Shown here one piece after another: positions 1 to 4,595 of a DNA stretch of 5,895 nt; position 1 is the first letter of the stretch; each line of letters begins with the position of its first letter. Position numbers and translations under genes: made by a program. The DNA lies in contig CAKSPN010000116.1 of NCBI GenBank assembly GCA_934481375.1, positions 1-5,895 of the forward strand, written 5' to 3'. The notes beneath the pieces were generated by a model. That model saw only the letters and a program-made list of their open reading frames with translations, ran no database searches and had not been told where the DNA came from. The DNA comes from an uncultured Clostridia bacterium. GTDB taxonomy: Bacteria; Bacillota; Clostridia; UBA1381.

Positions 1-1614
1 GATATATCTGCCGTATTCCGCAAAGCTCATTTCACGCTTGCCCATCGTCACAACCGCCTGGTCGATTACCTCTATTATTCTGTTCCATATCTCGGAAAAG
101 CGCTGTGCTTCGTCATTATTTCCCGACTTTCTGAATTTTAAGACATCATTTTTAAGTCCGCCGTACATATTTATGCTTTCAAGAAATTCAAACAATGATT
201 TTGAATACTCTGCGGAGGTGCGGTTTTTCTTTATTTTTGCCGAAAGTGCGTCAAGCGGTTTTGCAAGCTTTGACTTAATCTCGTTTATTTCACGTTCCGC
301 ATCATTTTCTTCTTCGTCAAAATTCCATCCTGCAAGCCATCTGCCCTTTCCCGTTATGCCGTACTTTAAAACATAATTGTCCGTGCGGTCGATTTCCGCA
401 AGGTCGGTATGCTCAAAGCTTTCATTATAAATAAATCCCGCACGCAGATAACGGAAAACCGAATTATAACTCCAATCGTCCTCGAAAATATCGAACACGG
501 ATAAAATCTGCATTGCAATCGGGTGATCCGAAAGATTAATTTTTTCATCGGAAAAATACGGTATTCCGTATTCGTCAAATACCGCTTTTATTATATGATT
601 TTCACTTCCGCCGTCACCGCACATAACGACAATGTCCTTATAGCGGTAGTTCTCCTCACGAACCAGCCGCAGTATTTCACAGGCTATATGCTCCGTTTCG
701 GCATACAAATCACGCCCCGTAAACACCGATATGTTCTGCGTTTCTTCCGCATATTCCGCCCGCAGATTGTTGTAGTTTTCAAGCATAAAGCGTATTTCGG
801 GACTTTTTACGTGAGAATAGAGCGTTTTGCAGTTGTAATCGCCCTCGTAGCCTTTAAGTGAGCACAGCTTTTCGTATATTTTCCCCATACAGCCGTAGAC
901 CGAATATTTATCCTCATACGGATAATTTATACCTATTGTAAGGTCGACATTCTTCTCAGCCATTGCCTCAAGTATAAGCATATGCTGAGGTGTAAGCTCG
1001 TCAAAATGATTTACCCAGACGTGAAGTTTGGAATTAAAATCATCGCTGTTTTTTATGTATTCGCTGACTCTTAACAGGTCGTCGTTACTGTCTGTATAGC
1101 TTTCCTCCGCAAAAAATTCATTGTATTTTTCATACACCGCACCTGCCGCATTAAGCTTATTTTTAAGCACGCTGTTTGATGTTTTATTTGCAATATCGTA
1201 CAGCGTCTGCGGCTCAATGCAGTATATTTTCATTTCATTTATAAGCTGTTCCATAACGCCTGCAAATCCGCTCGTGCGCATTGTGCGTATAAGCGGACTT
1301 TCGGGCGAATTTTCACAGTATTCGTTTATCGCACGTGAAATGAGCATTCTCCGTCCCGAATCGGACAGATATTTTATGCTCTGTGCCGGCAGAAAATTCA
1401 ATGCCGTTTTTCTCGGCGTCATAACGTCTATACCGTTTAAACCCGTACCGCCGAATTCATCTACAAACTGTTTTTCCGTTTCAAACGAATAGTTATCGGG
1501 AACAAGCATTATGCACCGCTCGCCGTTTGTTTCCGTATGTACTTTTTTAATCTGCTCAATGCACAGCCTGTTTTTTTCCGAGCCTATTCCGCCACGGATA
1601 ATCTTAACCGACAT
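1..1614 (-). CDS. addB: AddB, ATP-dependent helicase/nuclease subunit B (N-terminal 538 residues; 3' end beyond window)
   Basis: The frame is open from an ATG at 1614 to the window edge, giving 538 codons of a protein usually about 1,100-1,170 residues long. AddB pairs with AddA to resect double-strand DNA ends and to recognise Chi during RecA-dependent repair. Seen in the sequence: an N-terminal nucleotide-binding-like segment (residues 3-15); the block LVPDNYSFETEK at 37-48 followed by GGTG at 55-58, typical of AddB; VWVNHFDELTPQ at 199-210, where the family has its 'GF..FTPQ' block; and AETEHIACEI at 305-314 with RYKDIVVMCGD at 324-334, matching the helicase-like core. The Walker A is degenerate: GGIGSEKN replaces the usual GRxGSGK(S/T). 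The C-terminal nuclease and the Fe-S cysteines lie outside the window. The start has AAAGG about 11 nt upstream. addA is expected to follow, outside the window. I am confident of the family; whether this subunit binds ATP is open. Confidence 0.93.
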   Translation of the reverse strand, partial: MSVKIIRGGIGSEKNRLCIEQIKKVHTETNGERCIMLVPDNYSFETEKQFVDEFGGTGLNGIDVMTPRKTALNFLPAQSIKYLSDSGRRMLISRAINEYCENSPESPLIRTMRTSGFAGVMEQLINEMKIYCIEPQTLYDIANKTSNSVLKNKLNAAGAVYEKYNEFFAEESYTDSNDDLLRVSEYIKNSDDFNSKLHVWVNHFDELTPQHMLILEAMAEKNVDLTIGINYPYEDKYSVYGCMGKIYEKLCSLKGYEGDYNCKTLYSHVKSPEIRFMLENYNNLRAEYAEETQNISVFTGRDLYAETEHIACEILRLVREENYRYKDIVVMCGDGGSENHIIKAVFDEYGIPYFSDEKINLSDHPIAMQILSVFDIFEDDWSYNSVFRYLRAGFIYNESFEHTDLAEIDRTDNYVLKYGITGKGRWLAGWNFDEEENDAEREINEIKSKLAKPLDALSAKIKKNRTSAEYSKSLFEFLESINMYGGLKNDVLKFRKSGNNDEAQRFSEIWNRIIEVIDQAVVTMGKREMSFAEYGRYI

Positions 1615-1632
1615 ATGTATGTTCTGCCTTTC

Positions 1633-1669
1633 TGTCCGCAAAATAATACGTTCTCCCTTATTGCGGACA
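1633..1669. repeat. Perfect 9-bp inverted repeat around the addB promoter (possible operator)
   Basis: The arms TGTCCGCAA (1633-1641) and TTGCGGACA (1661-1669) are perfect reverse complements, 19 bp apart. One arm covers most of the -35 hexamer. The other begins one base past the -10, over the expected start site. A protein binding both half-sites would block the promoter. Alternatively, in a transcript reading through from upstream, the arms would form a stem directly before the AAAGG of addB. It does not match the Firmicutes LexA box. The regulator, if any, is unknown. Confidence 0.5.
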
Positions 1670-1670
1670 A
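1643..1670 (-). promoter_or_regulatory. Probable SigA promoter of addB
   Basis: On the minus strand a -35 TTGTCC (1670-1665) and a -10 TATTAT (1648-1643) are separated by 16 bp. Transcription would start near 1636, leaving a leader of about 20 nt with AAAGG before the addB ATG. This allows addB to be transcribed independently of the 6S-like RNA that ends just upstream. Both hexamers are close to consensus, but no transcript data are available. Confidence 0.6.
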
Positions 1671-1681
1671 ATAAGGCGTAT

Positions 1682-1893
1682 AAACAAAAACCCCAAAATA
1701 ACCGTACAGCAAGCCGAATTTCTACCTGCTATTGCAGGTGGGTTATTTCCCGGATACTTTATATGTCCACTGGCATTTCCGAAGAAAAGGAGGCGTATAC
1801 GCCGCATCCGGAGAGAAAGTCCCTTTTATGAAGTGTTGGTAAAAAATAGGCTTTTTCACGTGAGATTTCAGGGTAATGTATTAAGTTGTTCAC
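1682..1893 (-). ncRNA. ssrS: Probable 6S RNA
   Basis: 6S RNA mimics an open promoter and sequesters SigA-RNA polymerase. The minus-strand transcript of about 210 nt folds by hand into the 6S layout. The closing stem has these pairs: 1893-1886 with 1687-1680 (optional, wobble-rich), 1873-1865 with 1699-1691 (9 pairs), 1860-1857 with 1706-1703, and 1853-1849 (AAGCC) with 1715-1711 (GGCTT). The central bubble has an unpaired 5' strand at 1848-1824; its 3' strand holds the small hairpin ACCTGC-AATA-GCAGGT (1739-1724), as is typical of 6S. The terminal stem pairs 1823-1821 with 1742-1740, 1818-1815 with 1749-1746, and CCGGATGC (1811-1804) with GTATCCGG (1757-1750). TTTTTGTTT (1690-1682) follows the closing stem and suits a terminator. 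A strong promoter lies at the right distance upstream. The identification rests on architecture and length, not on a covariance-model hit. It could be another structured RNA or a long addB leader. The ends are approximate. Confidence 0.68.
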
Positions 1894-1900
1894 TGATATT

Positions 1901-1929
1901 ATATTACCACAAAATATGTTGAAATACAA
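1901..1929 (-). promoter_or_regulatory. SigA promoter of the 6S-like RNA
   Basis: Minus-strand -35 TTGTAT (1929-1924) and -10 TAATAT (1906-1901) are 17 bp apart, with an extended -10 TG one base upstream of the -10. A second possible -10, TATAAT, overlaps at 1903-1898. The start is predicted near 1891-1894, at the base of the outermost closing-stem helix of the RNA. No coding sequence lies between here and 1614, which fits a promoter for an RNA gene. Confidence 0.68.
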
Positions 1930-1970
1930 CAGGTAATATATGAAATTTTGTTTAAAAAGATGTTACAGAT

Positions 1971-2243
1971 TTATTCCTCGTCATCTTCTTCGGCGCAAAT
2001 CTTTAAAAATTCCTCGTATGCCGCCTCAAGCTCCGCATCGTCCTCTATCGGATAAAGGTCAAGATTTTCGCCGTCGTCAACAGGCTCGCATGCAAGAAGA
2101 ATTACGTCGTCGCACTCCGTTCCGTCGTCCATAACCTGGATAAATGCTCCGTAAGTCTTTCCGTTAAACTCAAATGTTCCCATACAGGTACAATTTATCT
2201 TTTCGCCGTTTTCGCCTTCCAATACAACTATTTCTTCGTCCAT
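1971..2243 (-). CDS. DUF1292 family small acidic protein (YrzB-like)
   Basis: This is a 90-residue, strongly acidic, probably cytosolic protein with an Asp/Glu-rich C-terminus (CAEEDDEE). The pattern fits DUF1292: an N-terminal strand with an ENGE turn (residues 4-14), a central F-x-F-x-G-K-x-Y segment (24-31), then IEDDAELEAAYEEFL near 66-80. The molecular function of the family is unknown. I chose the ATG at 2243 because GGA of AAAGGA lies about 9 nt upstream. An in-frame TTG at 2267 would add 8 residues but would place the ribosome binding site inside the gene. It lies just downstream of ruvX, matching the conserved Firmicutes order seen in Bacillus subtilis (yrrK-yrzB), and it has its own strong promoter. 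I see no hairpin terminator after the stop. Confidence 0.87.
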   Translation of the reverse strand: MDEEIVVLEGENGEKINCTCMGTFEFNGKTYGAFIQVMDDGTECDDVILLACEPVDDGENLDLYPIEDDAELEAAYEEFLKICAEEDDEE

Positions 2244-2284
2244 TTTATTGTTTCCTTTCGTTTGCAATTTTCTTTTACATATTC

Positions 2285-2313
2285 ATTGTATAACACTTAC
2301 CGCAAAATGTCAA
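2285..2313 (-). promoter_or_regulatory. Near-consensus SigA promoter of the DUF1292 gene
   Basis: TTGACA (2313-2308), a 17-bp spacer and TACAAT (2290-2285) on the minus strand make the best promoter in the window: a perfect -35 and a single mismatch in the -10. The -35 begins on the base directly after the ruvX TGA. The start is predicted near 2278, giving a leader of about 35 nt. The DUF1292 gene can therefore be expressed well above, and independently of, ruvX. Confidence 0.8.
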
Positions 2314-2727
2314 TCATTTCTTTGCGGAATTAAGATAACTTTCAAGTATAAGGCATGCCGAAACCGTATCTATAACGCCTTTGCGCTTCTTACCGCGCGT
2401 ATTTGTTTCGTTTAAAAAGCGTGTTGCTCCGACAGTTGTAAGGCGTTCATCGCAGAAAATTATTTCACCGCCGTAAATTTCTTTAAGCTTTTCGGCAAAT
2501 TTATATGTTGCCTCGGCACGGAAACCCTGTGTGCCGTCCATATTTTTCGGCAGTCCCACAACTATCTTTTCCGGCGAATACTGAGCTATTATTTTCCCCA
2601 GTTCCTCCATAAGCTTTTTTGCGCCCGTGTTTTTAACCGTACCCACGCCCTGTGCCGTAATTCCGAGTGCGTCGCTCACCGCCACGCCGACACGTGCGTC
2701 GCCGTAATCTATTCCGAGTATACGCAT
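2314..2727 (-). CDS. ruvX: RuvX/YqgF, Holliday junction resolvase-like RNase H-fold nuclease
   Basis: The product is 137 residues, the usual size for this RNase H-fold family. Family members have been linked to Holliday junction resolution and, in Escherichia coli, to 16S rRNA 5'-end maturation; which role applies here is not visible. All signature motifs are present: GIDYGDARVGVAVSD (residues 5-19, catalytic Asp7), VVGLPKNMDG (56-65), CDERLTT (92-98, acidic Asp93/Glu94), and KKRKGVIDTVSACLILESYL (113-132, Asp120 as the last acidic residue). The ATG at 2727 is preceded by GGAGGAG about 10 nt upstream, and the conserved fold begins at once. A start further upstream at 2769 would lie beyond the promoter -10 and is rejected. 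The gene heads a minus-strand unit with DUF1292 downstream. The ireB homologue that precedes it in Bacillus is absent; a divergent gene lies there instead. Confidence 0.95.
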   Translation of the reverse strand: MRILGIDYGDARVGVAVSDALGITAQGVGTVKNTGAKKLMEELGKIIAQYSPEKIVVGLPKNMDGTQGFRAEATYKFAEKLKEIYGGEIIFCDERLTTVGATRFLNETNTRGKKRKGVIDTVSACLILESYLNSAKK

Positions 2728-2759
2728 AAATATCTTCTCCTCCGCATTATAATATATAC

Positions 2760-2788
2760 AGTATAGCATATATTTATCGGCTTGGCAA
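2760..2788 (-). promoter_or_regulatory. SigA promoter of ruvX
   Basis: Minus-strand -35 TTGCCA (2788-2783), a 17-bp spacer and -10 TATACT (2765-2760), with an extended -10 TG (TGCTATACT). The predicted start is near 2753, giving a short leader of about 25 nt that contains GGAGGAG. The promoter is back to back with the plus-strand promoter; the two -35 hexamers are 21 bp apart. Confidence 0.75.
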
Positions 2789-2809
2789 TCCGTTTATACA
2801 AGAATTTAC

Positions 2810-2838
2810 TTGACTGTATCAAAAAAAGATGTTATTAT
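2810..2838 (+). promoter_or_regulatory. SigA promoter of the export-family gene
   Basis: Plus-strand -35 TTGACT (2810-2815), a 17-bp spacer containing an A7 tract, and -10 TATTAT (2833-2838). Transcription would begin near 2845, giving a leader of about 110 nt that holds two perfect hairpins before the start codon at 2957. Confidence 0.72.
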
Positions 2839-2866
2839 TACAATGGTTTGAAATGGTATTTTAAAA

Positions 2867-2888
2867 GGGGCGATGTTCTCATCGCCCC
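2867..2888 (+). repeat. First leader hairpin (9-bp perfect palindrome)
   Basis: GGGGCGATG (2867-2875), loop TTCT, CATCGCCCC (2880-2888). In the plus direction no U-tract follows, so it is not a classical terminator for the gene downstream. In the minus direction it is followed by TTTT, so it could stop antisense transcripts weakly. It is almost the same as the second hairpin 20 bp further on. Confidence 0.75.
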
Positions 2889-2907
2889 AATAATCGCAAA
2901 ACCGCAG

Positions 2908-2929
2908 GGGTCGATGCCTTCATCGACCC
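2908..2929 (+). repeat. Second leader hairpin (9-bp perfect palindrome), sister of the first
   Basis: GGGTCGATG (2908-2916), loop CCTT, CATCGACCC (2921-2929). It shares the CGATG/CATCG core and G-run/C-run base with the first hairpin; the stems differ at one pair (G-C versus T-A), so the pair change is compensatory. It ends 13 nt before the AAGGAG of the downstream gene. Possible roles are mRNA stabilisation, a protein-binding site, or copies of a dispersed palindromic repeat. Confidence 0.75.
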
Positions 2930-2956
2930 AAAAACATTTTCAAAGGAGATTAATAT

Positions 2957-3454
2957 ATGAGTTCAGCAGTTCATGCAATAGTTTCGGCACTTTCGGGAAA
3001 AATACATTATACCTTTATAGTGGCGCTTGTTTCAATGATTCCGCTGTTGGAATTGAGAGGTTCAATACTTGCCGCAGGATTTATGAGCGTGCCGTTTCTG
3101 CCGACATACATTGCGGCAGTTATCGGAAATATGATTCCCATTCCGTTCATACTGCTCTTTATAGAAATTATATTTGAATGGATGAAAACGACAAAGCGTT
3201 TTCATAAAATACCCGATAAAATACAGGAAAAAGCAATAAAAAAATCGGCACAGATAGAAAAATACGGATACTGGGGCTTGTTTTTGTTTGTTGCAATACC
3301 GCTCCCCGGTACGGGAGCATGGACGGGCAGTCTGCTTGCGGTGCTGTTCAGATTAAAACCGCTTAAAAGCTTTTTCTTCATTTTCCTGGGCGTTGCAACG
3401 GCAGGACTTATAATGTCTTTGATTTCTTTCGGAATTATCGGCAATATAATTTAA
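2957..3454 (+). CDS. Small multidrug export family membrane protein (PF06695-like, COG2426)
   Basis: The product is a 165-residue integral membrane protein. It has hydrophobic segments near residues 18-42, 47-72, 105-130 and 136-163, and a basic, hydrophilic loop at about 76-103. Family landmarks are MIPLLELRGSI (27-37) and the glycine/proline-rich reentrant-like block AIPLPGTGAWTGSL (113-126). The length fits the family. The name comes from an early link to drug export; the actual substrate is not established, and nothing here identifies one. The ATG at 2957 has AAGGAG 8 nt upstream. The gene stands alone on the plus strand, diverging from ruvX and converging on the DUF4363 gene. Its TAA shares three bases with the opposing stop codon. 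Its leader carries twin hairpins, suggesting post-transcriptional control. Confidence 0.88.
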   Translation: MSSAVHAIVSALSGKIHYTFIVALVSMIPLLELRGSILAAGFMSVPFLPTYIAAVIGNMIPIPFILLFIEIIFEWMKTTKRFHKIPDKIQEKAIKKSAQIEKYGYWGLFLFVAIPLPGTGAWTGSLLAVLFRLKPLKSFFFIFLGVATAGLIMSLISFGIIGNII

Positions 3455-3831
3455 AGTATATTTTCTATCGTAAGATGCGACACCTCGCTCAAATGATCAA
3501 TGAGAAAATTCAGCACACTGCACTTTGACAGTGCATCGGTGCGTTTTTCGCCGTCCGTGAACCTTTCAAGCTCGGAAAGGTTCATTTTTATTTTGTCTGC
3601 TTCTTCGTGATTGCCCATTGTTTCCATAATAATCGAATTTTTCTCTATGCAATCCTTAAGGTCATTAATATTCTCCTTTGCCTGTATGAAATCCTCATTT
3701 TCAAGACTCTGTATTATCCGAGAATTTATATCGCTCATTTCAGCCGTAACACCGTCTATTTTGTGTGTATACGCCAAGCTCCCCGTCACCAACGCCGCCG
3801 CCAGTATCAGCGAAACAATAACACTTTTCAT
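3451..3831 (-). CDS. DUF4363 family protein, membrane-anchored or secreted
   Basis: The product has 126 residues. The N-terminus (MKSVIVSLILAAALVTGSLA, residues 1-20) is a signal peptide or single membrane anchor. The rest is predicted mostly helical and charged, facing outside, with the D-I-N-S-R-I / F-I-Q-A-K-E-N-I pattern (34-56) and a C-terminal LIDHLSEVSHLTIENIL. This matches DUF4363, a family usually encoded next to DUF421 proteins in Clostridia; its function is unknown. The ATG at 3831 lies one base after the stop of the DUF421 gene and takes its AAGGGGA ribosome binding site from the end of that gene, so translational coupling is likely. An upstream in-frame start at 3882 would hide the signal sequence behind 17 residues and overlap DUF421, so I reject it. 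Its stop overlaps that of the convergent plus-strand gene. Confidence 0.83.
   Translation of the reverse strand: MKSVIVSLILAAALVTGSLAYTHKIDGVTAEMSDINSRIIQSLENEDFIQAKENINDLKDCIEKNSIIMETMGNHEEADKIKMNLSELERFTDGEKRTDALSKCSVLNFLIDHLSEVSHLTIENIL
3513..3548 (+). terminator. Possible terminator of the export-family gene, inside the opposing DUF4363 gene
   Basis: On the plus strand GCAC (3513-3516) pairs with GTGC (3539-3542), and TGCACT (3519-3524) pairs with AGTGCA (3530-3535) around a TTGAC loop. A small internal loop (AC/TCG) separates the two helices. G and then TTTTT (3544-3548) follow. It lies 59 bp past the stop. The stem is only moderately stable, and it is built from codons of the opposite gene, so it may be chance. 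Confidence 0.42.
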
Positions 3832-3832
3832 A

Positions 3833-4516
3833 TCATTTCCCCTTGTCTTTTTTCTGTAAAAACAATTCGCCCTCGGCATCAACCGACGCCATAAAAACTT
3901 CCTTTATATCCTTTATTCCGTTTTTGCGCAGTTTATCGTCAAGCCATTTTCGGTTTTTTCCGCTCCGCATAAGTTCTTTTTCGTTAAGTTCTCCGTCCGC
4001 TATCACTGTACACGGAAGTCCGTCACGGCGTATGTTTTCATTTTGCATATCCTCCACTGTAACGCCCCTTGCGGTGTCTTTCGGAATAACGCTCAATTTA
4101 CCGCTCGTTTCGATTATTGCAACCTCAACGTCCGAAATATCATGACAGCTGTTGAGCCGCAGTTCCGCCAGCAAATCGTTTATATTAAACCTCAGCCGTT
4201 CAAGCTCTTTTTCGTTGATTTTTCCGTCGTATATTACAATGCTCGGCTCACCCGAAATAATTTTCCGCATACGGCGGCTTTTAAGGCTTAAAAACGACAT
4301 CAAAACCTCCGCAATTATAAGCGTTATAACCGGCAGTATTCCCGAAATAATCGGTATGTCTATCGCCTGCATCGGCACGGACGCCAGATCGGAAATCATT
4401 ATTGCCACAACAAGCTCGGAGGGCTGTAATTCCCCTATCTGCCGTTTGCCCATAATCCGCAGCGACGCCACAACGGCTATATATAAAATAAGCGTTCGCA
4501 CAACAATATTAAGCAT
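3833..4516 (-). CDS. DUF421 (YetF-family) membrane protein
   Basis: The product has 227 residues. The N-terminal third holds three hydrophobic segments (about 3-20, 35-50 and 56-78), with the family signature LRIMGKRQIGELQPSELV at 19-36. The cytosolic part is the YetF domain: GEPSIVIYDGKINEKEL at 89-105 and a strand-rich core with SDVEVAIIETSGKLSVI at 128-144, repeated loosely by PCTVIADGELNEKEL (168-182). The biochemical role is unknown; relatives in spore-formers are linked to the spore membrane, but nothing here proves that. The ATG at 4516 has GGAGG 8 nt upstream; a longer start at 4558 would fall inside the hairpin described at 4530-4567 and is rejected. DUF4363 follows after 1 nt, so the two products probably act together. 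The terminator-like hairpin immediately upstream raises the question of how this pair is transcribed. Confidence 0.92.
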   Translation of the reverse strand: MLNIVVRTLILYIAVVASLRIMGKRQIGELQPSELVVAIMISDLASVPMQAIDIPIISGILPVITLIIAEVLMSFLSLKSRRMRKIISGEPSIVIYDGKINEKELERLRFNINDLLAELRLNSCHDISDVEVAIIETSGKLSVIPKDTARGVTVEDMQNENIRRDGLPCTVIADGELNEKELMRSGKNRKWLDDKLRKNGIKDIKEVFMASVDAEGELFLQKKDKGK

Positions 4517-4529
4517 ATTGTAATCCTCC

Positions 4530-4567
4530 AAAAAATAAAGCAGAGATTGCTGTTCCAATCTCTGCTT
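4530..4567 (-). terminator. Strong rho-independent terminator (or attenuator) between DUF1015 and DUF421
   Basis: On the minus strand AAGCAGAGATTG (4567-4556), loop GAACAG, CAATCTCTGCTT (4549-4538) form a perfect 12-bp stem, followed by TATTTTTT (4537-4530). It ends the DUF1015 transcript 29 nt after its stop. The last U is directly followed by the GGAGG of the DUF421 gene. I see no convincing promoter between this hairpin and the start codon, so either the DUF421 operon depends on read-through or this is a leader attenuator. Confidence 0.85.
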
Positions 4568-4595
4568 AGTATGGCTTATTCTTGAATAATGTATT

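Noticed and set aside
1640..1660. LexA (SOS) box in the addB promoter
   Set aside because: AGAACGTATTAT resembles only half of the Firmicutes CGAAC-N4-GTTCG motif; the second half is absent.
1511..1831. Plus-strand open frame of 106 codons running from addB through the gene-free region
   Set aside because: It is antisense to addB and to the 6S-like RNA, has no ribosome binding site and no recognisable protein family.
1682..1893. T-box or metabolite riboswitch controlling addB
   Set aside because: No T-box sequence (AGGGUGGNACCGCG-like) and no riboswitch core was recognised; the long single-stem fold with a bubble hairpin fits 6S RNA better.
2728..2769. Longer start for ruvX at 2769
   Set aside because: It would put the start upstream of the promoter -10 and add 14 residues not part of the family; the ATG at 2727 has a strong ribosome binding site.
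2867..2929. Minimal CRISPR array
   Set aside because: There are only two units, each a self-contained palindrome, without a repeat-spacer pattern or cas genes.
2782..3177. Plus-strand open frame of 131 codons starting in the ruvX promoter
   Set aside because: It runs through the promoter and both leader hairpins and overlaps the well-supported export-family gene in another frame.
4152..4523. Plus-strand open frame of 123 codons opposite the DUF421 gene
   Set aside because: It is a Ser/Ile-rich shadow of the DUF421 frame, with no ribosome binding site or family match.
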